Shown: piece by piece, positions 16,408 through 23,861 of the stretch
Layout of the letters: every line of letters begins with the position of its first letter
Position numbering within the stretch: the first letter of the stretch is position 1
Assembly: GCF_014842255.1 (NCBI RefSeq)
Contig: NZ_JACYVH010000002.1
Location: forward strand, 1-64,000
Reading direction: 5' to 3'
DNA from: Frigoribacterium sp. CFBP 13712
Lineage (GTDB): Bacteria > Actinomycetota > Actinomycetes > Actinomycetales > Microbacteriaceae
DNA length: 64,000 bases
The notes under the pieces: model-generated
Told to the model about the DNA's origin: nothing
The model's database searches: none
The model's input: the letters and a program-made list of their open reading frames with translations, nothing else
Position numbers and translations under genes: made by a program

Positions 16408-17229
16408 ATGCGTTCTCTCACCAAGCTCGACGAGTGGTCTGCGGCAGACGTCCTCCAGGTGTTCGCTCTGGCGGATGCGTACAGCGAGGGCCGTGGGCCG
16501 GTCAAGGAGGGGGCGGCGGTCATGTTCTTTCCGCCGAGCAGTCTGCGGACGAGAGCCACGTTCGAGCGCGGGGCGTCGCTGATGGGGCTCCAGCCGATCG
16601 TTCTCCCCGACACCACGCTCGACAAGCCGGAGTCTCTGGCCGATGTCGCCCGGTATCTGGACGCCTGGGTCGACATCACCGTGGCTCGGCACCCCGACCT
16701 CTCCGTCATCGAGGGCCTGGCGGTGGCTCACGCGCTGCCCGTCGTGAACGCGATGACCGACGTCAACCACCCATGCGAGGTGCTCTCCGACCTGTACTCC
16801 CTGCGCCGCAGGGGCGACATCTCAGAGCTCCGCTTCCTCTTCGTCGGCGCCGACGGCAACATCGCCAGGGCATGGCAGGAGGCCGCGAGGGTGCTGCAGT
16901 TGGATCTCATCCAGTGCTGCCCGGCTGAGCTCGCGACCCCGGGCGCTCTCTGGACGGATGACCTGGAAGCGGCCATCAGATCAGCGGACGTCGTCCTCAC
17001 CGACGGTCCCGGGTCTCACGCCGAGCTCCTCGAGTCCTATCGGGTCACTGGGGCCCTTCTCGACCTCGCGCCGGCAGGGGTCCGCTTCGCTCCGTGCCCG
17101 CCGTTCGTACGCGGCCGGGAGGTGAGCGCCGACGCCGTGTCGCACGCGGCCTTCGTCGGTCACGCGTTCAAGGCGCCGCTCCTCCCTGTGCAGCAGGCGG
17201 TCATGGCATTCTGCCTCGACCTCGGATGA
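16408..17229 (+). CDS. ornithine/aspartate-carbamoyltransferase-like protein
   Basis: 273 residues. The carbamoyl-phosphate loop reads SLRTRATFERG (the S-x-R-T-R motif is present), and the second substrate region has NHPCEVLSD, where most transcarbamoylases have HP-x-Q. The usual ornithine-binding D-x-x-x-S-M-G motif is not visible, GPGSH standing at about that place. It is shorter than ArgF (about 310). It is therefore an ATCase/OTCase-superfamily enzyme with altered amine-substrate specificity, not the housekeeping ArgF. It stands alone; no arginine-pathway neighbours. Confidence 0.8.
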   Translation: MRSLTKLDEWSAADVLQVFALADAYSEGRGPVKEGAAVMFFPPSSLRTRATFERGASLMGLQPIVLPDTTLDKPESLADVARYLDAWVDITVARHPDLSVIEGLAVAHALPVVNAMTDVNHPCEVLSDLYSLRRRGDISELRFLFVGADGNIARAWQEAARVLQLDLIQCCPAELATPGALWTDDLEAAIRSADVVLTDGPGSHAELLESYRVTGALLDLAPAGVRFAPCPPFVRGREVSADAVSHAAFVGHAFKAPLLPVQQAVMAFCLDLG

Positions 17230-17368
17230 CGACGCCCGCCGGGCCCGGGACTGAGTCGCGCGCGGAGCGCATCGGCGGTCGATCGTCCGCCCGGTTCCCG
17301 ACGGACAGGGCTGTACGGTGCTCGGTCGCACCGGGTACCGTGTGGCGCTCACCGTCGAGAGGAACCGC

Positions 17369-17959
17369 ATGTCCGCATCGCGTCCGTCCCGCAGGAGCCG
17401 GCTCACCGTCCTGTCTCTCCGAGCGGCAGCGGCTGCCGTGACGGCCGTCGCGGCGGGGCTCACGACCGCGTGCACGACGAGCGACGACGACAGAGGGGCG
17501 AGCTCCCCGCCGACGAGCTCCGCATCTGCTTCTGCGTCTGCAGGCGGTTCCGAGGCTGACGCAGACGGGGCGGAAGAGGATCTGGACGAGTTGCCGCTAC
17601 CTCGTGAAGACATCTCCGACTGGGCGGCCGGCGCACTCCCCGCGCCCGGTGCAGCAGAGCGGTTGGTGAATCAGAGCGGCTGGCTCAGCGACGGCACCTC
17701 GTCTCAGCTGACCGTGTCCGCACCCGAGGAGCCCGCTGGTCGATACGCGGTCGATGTGGCGTGCCTGGGTAGCGGGACGATCACGGTCCGCCTGCAGGAA
17801 CCCGAGGACCCCGCGGCTCCCGGCTCCCCGGATGCGACATGCTCGGACGAGACGATCAGCTTCGAATACGACAGCACCCCGGATGCACCGCGTGTCAGTC
17901 TCGGCCTCTCCGGTGACCCGACCGTCTACGCCGTGGCCATCGCTCCCGTCGAGGGGTGA
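17369..17959 (+). CDS. lipoprotein of unknown function (intact copy)
   Basis: 196 residues from ATG 17369 with GAGAGGAA upstream. Signal peptide with twin Arg-rich start (SRPSRRSRLTVLSLRAAA) and lipobox LTTACTTSD; then a Ser/Ala/Glu-rich linker; then a compact domain of about 110 residues with DISDWAAGALPAPG, LTVSAPEE, VDVACLGSGTITVRLQ and a C-terminal strand VAIAPVEG. One Cys pair (VACLG and ATCSD) may form a disulphide. A nearly identical but frameshifted copy lies at 10228-10848 and a 5' fragment at 10076. Confidence 0.7.
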   Translation: MSASRPSRRSRLTVLSLRAAAAAVTAVAAGLTTACTTSDDDRGASSPPTSSASASASAGGSEADADGAEEDLDELPLPREDISDWAAGALPAPGAAERLVNQSGWLSDGTSSQLTVSAPEEPAGRYAVDVACLGSGTITVRLQEPEDPAAPGSPDATCSDETISFEYDSTPDAPRVSLGLSGDPTVYAVAIAPVEG

Positions 17960-18002
17960 CCGCTGCTGCACGGACACCGATCCGCCACGGAATCAGTCCG
18001 AG

Positions 18003-18710
18003 TCAGAACTGACGTGCGGCGACGTCCGGCCGCGTCGACGCGGCCAGCAGCTCACGGAGGCGGTCCGCGGTGACGGGGGCCCCGGGATCGGACAGATAGT
18101 CCGCAATGAACCCGTCGAGGTCGGCGGCGTAGATGGGCGTGTACGCCCCCGACTCGGGCTCTGCTCGCCACGATTCGGCCAGCGTCCCCCCGTCGACCGG
18201 CTCGAAGCCCAGGTCGTCGACGATCGCCGAGACCCGCTTCTTGGCATGATCCTCGTCGCCGTAGACCGCGAGGGCGGTGCGGGGAGTGGAGCGGGCCAGG
18301 GCGGGGATGTGGTGGAACAGGATGTTGTTGAAGGCCTTGGTCACGACGGCCCCGGGCAGCAGCTCGCGCTCCAACTCGGCGGTGTTGACCTCGAGCGAAT
18401 CGAGGCGCGCGATCCGGCCGTCCCGGTGCGGGTAGTAGTTGCCCGTCGAGAGGACGGTCCTGCCGGAGAACGCCTCGCCAGGGAGCACCTCATACGCGCC
18501 GAGTGGCACGGCCAGGACCGGCACCTCGCCGAACTCGATGGCTTCGCGGCTGTCGCCGGCCTGCGCCTGGGTACCTAGTTCGTCGATCAGGCCACGCAGC
18601 GACTCCGGGCCTCGTGAGTTCGCGATCAGCACCTCGTAGCCGGCGGCGACGGCCAACCGGGCGATGCCGCTTCCGATGGCTCCGCTGCCGATGATTCCGA
18701 TGCGCTTCAT
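18003..18710 (-). CDS. NADPH-dependent F420 reductase-like / NAD(P)-binding oxidoreductase
   Basis: 235 residues. N-terminal Rossmann motif KRIGIIGSGAIGSGIARLA binds NADP; ANSRGPESL follows beta-2, where Ser/Arg favour NADPH; VPLGAYEVLP and VVTKAFNNI match the F420:NADPH oxidoreductase (Fno) / YDR-type family. Such enzymes shuttle hydride between NADPH and F420 or reduce small substrates. A TetR regulator begins 54 nt upstream in the same direction, so the regulator likely controls both. Confidence 0.8.
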   Translation of the reverse strand: MKRIGIIGSGAIGSGIARLAVAAGYEVLIANSRGPESLRGLIDELGTQAQAGDSREAIEFGEVPVLAVPLGAYEVLPGEAFSGRTVLSTGNYYPHRDGRIARLDSLEVNTAELERELLPGAVVTKAFNNILFHHIPALARSTPRTALAVYGDEDHAKKRVSAIVDDLGFEPVDGGTLAESWRAEPESGAYTPIYAADLDGFIADYLSDPGAPVTADRLRELLAASTRPDVAARQF

Positions 18711-18764
18711 GTCTATCTCCTTCGTGTCGTGGTCGGTGCTGATGATGGGCAGGCGAACGTGCTG

Positions 18765-19379
18765 TCAGTCGCGGGGTCGCGCGGGCCGAGGAGGTTCCGG
18801 TGCCGCCCATCCCGTCCGTGTCAGAGCGGAGAGCGCCGCAGCCGAGGCATGGTCGGCGAGAGCGGCACCCTGCACCCAGCTCGTCGCCAGTGCGGCGAGG
18901 AACAGGTCACGTGGGCGGATGTCGCTGCGCGCCAGACCATCTCGTTGGGCCGCCTCGAGGAACTCCGCCGTGGTCGTCACGAACCCCTCGCAGGTCGTGG
19001 CGAGGGGTGATGCACTCGTCGTGGTCGCCTCCCGCAGAGGTTCAGGGAGGCCCTCGAACGCCCCAGCCCACATGACGACGGCTTCGAGCCAGCCGTCGAG
19101 CGCCTCGGCGGTGCTGACGGACTCTGATCGCAGGCGCTCGCGTCGAGCTATCAGCTCGTCGTCGCGGCCGGCCAGCAAAGCGGCCAGCAGTGCCTCGCGA
19201 GTCGGGAAATGACGGTAGAGCGTGCCCGCGCCGACACCTGCCTGCTTCGCGATCGCGTCCAGTGAGCCGCCGACTCCGTGCTCGGCGAAGTGCCTCTCGG
19301 CCGTCCCCAGGATGAGATCCCGGTTGCGTCGTGCATCAGCTCTGGGCTCGCGGGCCCTCGTGCTCACGTCACCGACCAT
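18765..19379 (-). CDS. TetR-family transcriptional regulator
   Basis: 204 residues. N-terminal HTH with RRNRDLILGTAERHFAEHGVGG, SLDAIAKQAGVGAGTLYRHFPTREAL is unmistakable; the C-terminal ligand domain is variable and ends Pro-rich. Two perfect inverted repeats lie just upstream (19399-19435), a likely autoregulatory operator pair. It is transcribed toward the F420-reductase-like gene, which it probably regulates. Confidence 0.9.
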   Translation of the reverse strand: MVGDVSTRAREPRADARRNRDLILGTAERHFAEHGVGGSLDAIAKQAGVGAGTLYRHFPTREALLAALLAGRDDELIARRERLRSESVSTAEALDGWLEAVVMWAGAFEGLPEPLREATTTSASPLATTCEGFVTTTAEFLEAAQRDGLARSDIRPRDLFLAALATSWVQGAALADHASAAALSALTRTGWAAPEPPRPARPRD

Positions 19380-19398
19380 GGAGATCCTCTGCTCTGAC

Positions 19399-19435
19399 CG
19401 GAGACCTTCTCCGCATACATAAGGAGACTATCTCC
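19399..19435. promoter_or_regulatory. tandem TetR operator pair
   Basis: Two perfect inverted repeats with the same core: CGGAGA-CCT-TCTCCG at 19399-19413 and GGAGA-CTA-TCTCC at 19423-19435. Their centres are 23 bp apart, about two helical turns, so two dimers could bind the same face. They lie 20-56 bp upstream of the TetR start on the minus strand. Confidence 0.75.
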
Positions 19436-19536
19436 GTTTGCTGAGGATGCACAAGATCGACTCCGAAGAGTGCCGCCGGTGCATGATCGGAAGGGGTCGT
19501 CTCCGGCCGACAGGTAGGTGATCGTCGACCGACGCC

Positions 19537-20562
19537 TCAGGCTGTCAGGTGCTGCGTGATGCTGCCCTGCCCGTCGACGAGGGCGACGTCGGCGAGAGCG
19601 CCGTTGACCAGCGGCATCTGCGGGGGCTGATGGCCGGTGTCGAAATCGAGGATGACGGGGATGTCGACGTCTCCCAGAGCTCGTCGCACGGCATCTTCCT
19701 GAGTCAGTTCCGAGCTGTCCGGGCCGTTCGTGCGCCCGATCAAGACGCCCTCGGCGGCGTCGAACCATCCGGCCAGCCGAAGGGATCGGAGCATGCGCAG
19801 TACGGCGACCGAGTCGGAGCCCGCGGCCTCCAGGTAGACGAGGGTTCCTTCTGGGGCGTGTTCGAGGGCGAAACGGGGCACGTCTCCGTAGGGTGTACCC
19901 GCCAGGAGCGACACGGTCTCGAGGCATCCGCCGATGAGTCGCCCGCTCATGCTGACGTCATCCTCACCGTCGAGCGTGCGCCATCTGGTCGGGGTCTCGT
20001 ACGCGCGGTCTCGATCGAGGGGCTCTTCGCTCCAGGCGGCCCAGGGGCGTGAGCGGCGACGCGGTGCGCTGCGTTGCTCGAACGAGCTCCCGGCCGGCAT
20101 GCTCGCGACGTCCGTCCAGCGGTGGAATTCCGTCGGCAACTCCCATGGCTCGTCCATGAGGTTCGCACCGTGCATCGTCGCCAGCCCGGTGAGGGTGGTC
20201 AACGGCAGGAGCAGGGTGGAGATGTCCGACCAGCCGACGAACCAGGTCCGGGTCGACGCGAGGGCCGCCCAGTCGATGCCGTCGAGCAGCTCGACGGCCA
20301 GTTCACCTCCCCAGGGAGGCAGCACCGTGTCGCCGGAGCGGAAAGAGTCGTGGAGATCCACGATGCGATCGCCAGCGGATGCGGGAACGAGTCCGCCGAT
20401 GGTGGCGTGATCCCGGACGTGCACATCGAGACCGCGGTCGGTCAGCGAGGCCACCGCTGCACGGAGACGCTCGTGGAGTTCGTCGGGGACCCCCATCGAA
20501 GGAGCGGGCACTTCGATGCGTCCTCCCGCCCGGAGCGGCGTGGGGTACGTGATGCCGGCCAT
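19537..20562 (-). CDS. S66-family LD-carboxypeptidase / MccF-like peptidase
   Basis: 341 residues. The Ser nucleophile elbow is FVGWSDISTL; downstream are GGCLETVSLLAGTPYG (Glu) and DFDTGHQPPQMPL (His), giving the Ser-Glu-His triad of the S66 family. Members either trim peptidoglycan LD-peptides or, like MccF, hydrolyse acyl-sulphamoyl or peptidyl nucleotides to give antibiotic immunity. An insertion (about residues 140-190) lengthens it compared with LdcA (about 305) and is typical of MccF-like proteins. Cytoplasmic, no signal peptide. Confidence 0.85.
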   Translation of the reverse strand: MAGITYPTPLRAGGRIEVPAPSMGVPDELHERLRAAVASLTDRGLDVHVRDHATIGGLVPASAGDRIVDLHDSFRSGDTVLPPWGGELAVELLDGIDWAALASTRTWFVGWSDISTLLLPLTTLTGLATMHGANLMDEPWELPTEFHRWTDVASMPAGSSFEQRSAPRRRSRPWAAWSEEPLDRDRAYETPTRWRTLDGEDDVSMSGRLIGGCLETVSLLAGTPYGDVPRFALEHAPEGTLVYLEAAGSDSVAVLRMLRSLRLAGWFDAAEGVLIGRTNGPDSSELTQEDAVRRALGDVDIPVILDFDTGHQPPQMPLVNGALADVALVDGQGSITQHLTA

Positions 20563-20707
20563 CCGTCGACGCTAGCAAGGCGAAGAACGGATTCGGCGTC
20601 ACGGCAGGTTCCGGAGCGAGCTCACGATGGCGCGGGCTCTCTAGAGTCGGCAGCCGGCGCCCGCGCCCGCGCCCCGCCCGACGGCCGAGCGGGGAGCGTA
20701 CGCCGAT

Positions 20708-21010
20708 CTAGTCGCTGAGGGGCGATCCCACGACGGTGAAGCGGTGACCGCCGAAGGTGCCGTCGAGCAGGGGGCGGGCTCTGGCGATCGCGTCCTGCAC
20801 CTGGGGGAGGGCGAGGGAGGCGCGGTGCGCCTCCGCCGAGTCCCAGAGCTCGACGACGAAGACGGTGTCGGGCTGATCGTCGTCCACCCCGACCTCGTAG
20901 GCCCGGCATCCGGCGCCCGTGAGGCTCTCGTTGTGCTCGGTGAGGAGGGCGACGAGTTCATCGCGCTTTCCGGGTGCGGCCCCGAGGGTGCCCACGTTCA
21001 CGAAGGTCAT
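20708..21010 (-). CDS. antibiotic-biosynthesis-monooxygenase (ABM) domain protein
   Basis: 100 residues, a single ferredoxin-like ABM fold: MTFVNVGTLGAAPGKRDELVALL, CRAYEVGVDDDQPDTVFVVELW, SAEAHRASL, and a final FTVVGSPL. ABM proteins are small dimers that act as cofactor-free monooxygenases or haem-degrading-like enzymes; activity here is unknown. It follows the winged-helix regulator by 20 nt in the same direction. A damaged copy with a 33-residue deletion is at 10845-11048. Confidence 0.8.
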   Translation of the reverse strand: MTFVNVGTLGAAPGKRDELVALLTEHNESLTGAGCRAYEVGVDDDQPDTVFVVELWDSAEAHRASLALPQVQDAIARARPLLDGTFGGHRFTVVGSPLSD

Positions 21011-21030
21011 GTCGCGAGGCTACCGCGGGC

Positions 21031-21330
21031 TCAGCCGGCGGCGATCTCGCGCAGCGTCGCCAGGTGGGCCGCCCACGCCGTGCGGCCCTCGGCCGTGAGC
21101 TTGAGGGAGGTCCGTGGTCGCTTGCCGACGAACCCCTTCTTGACCTGCACGTAGCCGGCCGCCTCGAGCACGCTGACCTGCTTGCTGAGCGTCGAGTCGC
21201 TGACCTGCACGGCATCGCGGAGGTCGGCGAAGTCGAGCTGGTCCGCTGCCGCGAGGGCCGCTGTCATCGAGAAGCGCACGGGCTGGTGCAGGGTGTCCGA
21301 CAGCCGGAGGCGCGGGTGCTGCTCGCTCAT
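21031..21330 (-). CDS. winged-helix DNA-binding regulator (MarR/HTH_34-like)
   Basis: 99 residues from the ATG complementary to 21328-21330. RLSDTLHQPVRFSMTAALAAADQLDFADLRDAVQVSDSTLSKQVSVLEAAGYV is the classic small ArsR/MarR-like winged helix that pairs with integral-membrane partners; VKKGFVGKRPRTSLKLTAEG forms the wing. Its start overlaps the end of the upstream membrane-protein gene (ATGA). Repeated palindromes AAGTACTTTC upstream of that gene are the probable operators. Confidence 0.85.
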   Translation of the reverse strand: MSEQHPRLRLSDTLHQPVRFSMTAALAAADQLDFADLRDAVQVSDSTLSKQVSVLEAAGYVQVKKGFVGKRPRTSLKLTAEGRTAWAAHLATLREIAAG

Positions 21331-21770
21331 CGCCGAGCCGCCTTCGCCTCGTACGTCGCCGCACCCACGGAGAGTGCGAGCAGCGCGAGGGCGAGCAGGC
21401 TCGAGGCCAGCAGCGCCTCGCCCTGGGAGGTCGAGACGACGAGCATCGCGACGAGGTAGACCGCGAAGATGACGCCCATGTAGAGGCCCCATCGTCGCCC
21501 GAACCCGTTCTTGTGCGAGCGGAGGAACGCGAGCTGGAACGCGATGATCACCGCGATCCAGACGACGAGAGCGAGCATCGCGATCAGGTAGTTCGTGCCG
21601 GAGGTGAGACCCATGGCGAGGGTGCCGAGCGACAGGGTCGACCCGAGGGCCAGCAGCACGGCGACAGCGGGCCAGCTGGCGGTCGAGGTCGCCTGACGGC
21701 CGGTCGCATCGGCGTCGGCGAGGAGGCGGCGGGCCTCGTCGGGTGTGGGGAGGGATGTGCTGTTCGTCAT
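21327..21770 (-). CDS. four-TM membrane protein coupled to the regulator
   Basis: 147 residues from the ATG complementary to 21768-21770. After a hydrophilic helix (TPDEARRLLADADATGRQA), four membrane segments are visible: about 31-52, 59-80, 94-114 and 122-140. This gene pair (small membrane protein followed by HTH_34 regulator with a 4-nt overlap) is common in Actinobacteria and Firmicutes; the membrane protein's role is unknown. Its upstream region contains two palindromic operator-like sites. Confidence 0.75.
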   Translation of the reverse strand: MTNSTSLPTPDEARRLLADADATGRQATSTASWPAVAVLLALGSTLSLGTLAMGLTSGTNYLIAMLALVVWIAVIIAFQLAFLRSHKNGFGRRWGLYMGVIFAVYLVAMLVVSTSQGEALLASSLLALALLALSVGAATYEAKAARR

Positions 21771-21812
21771 GGTGCTGATCCTCTCTGGGTGGGTGTTCGT
21801 GTTCTCATCATA

Positions 21813-21843
21813 GAAAGTACTTTCCAACGTTGCAAGTACTTTC
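21813..21843. promoter_or_regulatory. double palindromic operator upstream of the membrane protein-regulator operon
   Basis: GAAAGTACTTTC, a perfect 12-bp palindrome, at 21813-21824, and GCAAGTACTTTC at 21832-21843, with centres 19 bp apart. A+T-rich in a G+C-rich setting, about 43-73 bp from the gene start on the minus strand. The likely ligand is the winged-helix regulator encoded in the same operon. Confidence 0.7.
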
Positions 21844-21880
21844 TTACGAGACCGCGACGCTGTCCGGCCGTGTGGTCTCC

Positions 21881-21934
21881 GTGAGGAACACCTGTTTTCG
21901 CGTGAGGAACCCGTAAGGGCCGTCCGAGACGGCC
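21881..21934 (+). promoter_or_regulatory. direct repeats and hairpin in the kdp upstream region
   Basis: GTGAGGAAC occurs at 21881-21889 and again at 21902-21910, 21 bp apart (two helical turns), followed by a GGCCGTC-CGA-GACGGCC hairpin at 21918-21934. This lies about 80-135 bp before the first small gene of the kdp operon. The direct repeats suit a response-regulator dimer; no kdpDE genes are in the window. Confidence 0.5.
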
Positions 21935-22016
21935 GCATCCCGGTGTCTACTGACTCGCTGTGCCCACGACGGGCACCGGGTCCTGGTGGCCCGTCGATCC
22001 TTCTCTTGGAGTCGTA

Positions 22017-22100
22017 GTGCTCGACATCGTGTACGTGCTCGCCGTCATCGCTGTGTTCGCAGTGGTGTCCCTCGTGGCGAAGGGGGTCGAGAAGCTGTGA
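22017..22100 (+). CDS. 27-residue membrane peptide preceding kdpF
   Basis: GTG at 22017 (after CTTGGAG) opens a 27-codon frame: a hydrophobic helix ([17 protein letters not shown]) then KGVEKL and TGA at 22098-22100. The kdpF start codon overlaps this stop. It resembles a second KdpF-like single-span peptide. In the known Kdp complex KdpF is a stabilising subunit; an extra small peptide translated ahead of it may play a similar role or serve to couple translation. Confidence 0.6.
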   Translation: MLDIVYVLAVIAVFAVVSLVAKGVEKL

Positions 22101-22186
22101 TCGTCTTCAGCATCGGTGCGGCCGTACTGGCCGTCGCCGCGCTCGCCTACCTCGTGTACGCGCTCGTGAAGCCCGAGCGGTTCTGA
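22097..22186 (+). CDS. kdpF: KdpF, small subunit of the K+-transporting ATPase
   Basis: 29 residues from GTG 22097: one membrane helix ([21 protein letters not shown]) and the C-terminal KPERF typical of KdpF. Its TGA (22184-22186) shares the A with the kdpA ATG. KdpF is a single-span lipid-like stabiliser of KdpABC. Too short for ordinary gene finders. Confidence 0.85.
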   Translation: MIVFSIGAAVLAVAALAYLVYALVKPERF

Positions 22187-23859
22187 TGGACACCCTCTTC
22201 GGCATCCTCCAGATCCTGACCGTCGTCGTCGTCCTGGTCGTCGTGTACCGCCCCCTCGGCGACTACATGGCCCGCCTCTTCACCACCGCGAAGGACTCTC
22301 GCGTCGAACGCGGCTTCTACCGCCTGATCGGCGTCGACTCCGCCTCCGAGCAGACGTGGCCCGCCTACCTGCGCGGTGTCCTCGCCTTCTCGCTGGTCGG
22401 CGTGCTCTTCGTCTACGCGATCCAGCGCCTCCAGGCGTTCCTGCCGTACTCGCTCGGCTTCCCCGCCGTGCCCGAGGGGCTGTCCTTCAACACCGCCGCC
22501 TCCTTCGTCACGAACACCAACTGGCAGTCGTACTCGCCCGACACGACCCTCGGGTACGCGGTCCAGCTCGGCGGTCTCGCCGTCCAGAACTTCGTCTCGG
22601 CGGCCGTCGGCATCGTGGTCGCCGTGGCCGTCATCCGCGGGCTCGCCCGCGCGAAGAGCGGCACGCTCGGCAACTTCTGGGTCGACCTGACCCGCACGCT
22701 CGTCCGCCTCCTGCTTCCCCTGGCCGTCGTCGCGGCCGTCGTGCTCGTCGCGGGCGGGGTCGTCCAGAACTTCGCCGGGTTCACCGACGTCACGACCCTG
22801 ACCGGGGGGACCGCGACGATCCCCGGCGGGCCGGTCGCCTCGCAGGAGGCGATCAAGATGCTCGGCACGAACGGCGGCGGCTTCTTCAACGCCAACAGCT
22901 CGCACCCCTTCGAGAACCCCGCGCCCTGGACGAGCGTGTTCGAGATCCTGATGATGCTCGTCATCCCGTTCTCGCTGCCGCGCACCTTCGGCCGCATGGT
23001 CGGCTCGACGAAGCAGGGCGTCGCGATCGCGGCGGTCATGATGACGATCTTCGCCGTCTCGCTCAGCGCCATGACCTGGTTCGAGCTCCGCGGTGCCGGC
23101 ACCGCGACCCAGCTCGCCGGCGGCGCGATGGAGGGGAAGGAGGCGCGGTTCGGCATCTGGGGGTCGACCCTCTTCGGTTCCACCTCGACCCTCACCTCGA
23201 CCGGTGCCGTCAACTCGATGCACGACTCGTACACCGCTCTCGGCGGCATGATGCCGATGATCAACATGATGCTCGGCGAGATCGCCCCCGGCGGCGTCGG
23301 ATCGGGTCTCTACGGGATGCTCGTGCTCGCCGTCATCACGGTGTTCATCGCGGGTCTGCTCGTCGGCCGCACGCCGGAGTACCTCGGCAAGAAGATCGGG
23401 CCGCGCGAGATCAAGCTCGCCAGCCTGTACATCCTCGTCACGCCGACCATCGTGCTCGCCTTCACCGCGCTGAGCTTCGCGATCCCCGCGGTCCGCGCCG
23501 ACGTCGAGGGCACGTCGATCTGGAACCCCGGCCTGCACGGCTTCAGCGAGGTCCTCTACGCCTTCACCTCGGCCGCGAACAACAACGGCTCGGCCTTCGC
23601 CGGCCTCACCGCGAACACCCCCTGGTTCAACACGACCCTCGGCGTCGCCATGCTGCTCGGCCGGTTCCTGCCGATCGTGCTCGTGCTCGCCCTCGCCGGC
23701 TCGTTCGCCGCGCAGGACAGGATCCCCGCGACCGCCGGGACCCTCCCCACCCACCGCCCGCAGTTCGTGGGCCTGCTCACCGGCGTCTCCGTGATCATCA
23801 CCGCGCTGACCTACTTCCCCGTCCTCGCACTGGGACCGCTCGCTGAAGGGCTGCAGTAA
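22186..23859 (+). CDS. kdpA: KdpA, K+-translocating subunit of the Kdp ATPase
   Basis: 557 residues, full length. Many membrane spans with four selectivity-filter-type repeats; visible are [29 protein letters not shown] and [12 protein letters not shown], the residues lining the K+ path. It belongs to the superfamily of K+ transporters and delivers K+ to the P-type pump KdpB. It is coupled to kdpF by a one-base overlap and followed by kdpB after 2 nt. High-affinity K+ uptake under K+ limitation. Confidence 0.97.
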   Translation: MDTLFGILQILTVVVVLVVVYRPLGDYMARLFTTAKDSRVERGFYRLIGVDSASEQTWPAYLRGVLAFSLVGVLFVYAIQRLQAFLPYSLGFPAVPEGLSFNTAASFVTNTNWQSYSPDTTLGYAVQLGGLAVQNFVSAAVGIVVAVAVIRGLARAKSGTLGNFWVDLTRTLVRLLLPLAVVAAVVLVAGGVVQNFAGFTDVTTLTGGTATIPGGPVASQEAIKMLGTNGGGFFNANSSHPFENPAPWTSVFEILMMLVIPFSLPRTFGRMVGSTKQGVAIAAVMMTIFAVSLSAMTWFELRGAGTATQLAGGAMEGKEARFGIWGSTLFGSTSTLTSTGAVNSMHDSYTALGGMMPMINMMLGEIAPGGVGSGLYGMLVLAVITVFIAGLLVGRTPEYLGKKIGPREIKLASLYILVTPTIVLAFTALSFAIPAVRADVEGTSIWNPGLHGFSEVLYAFTSAANNNGSAFAGLTANTPWFNTTLGVAMLLGRFLPIVLVLALAGSFAAQDRIPATAGTLPTHRPQFVGLLTGVSVIITALTYFPVLALGPLAEGLQ

Positions 23860-23861
23860 CC

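Noticed and set aside
22147-23754. A 535-codon minus-strand frame opposite kdpA
   Set aside because: Pure Glu/Arg/Asp/Gly composition with no family resemblance; kdpA is certain on the plus strand.
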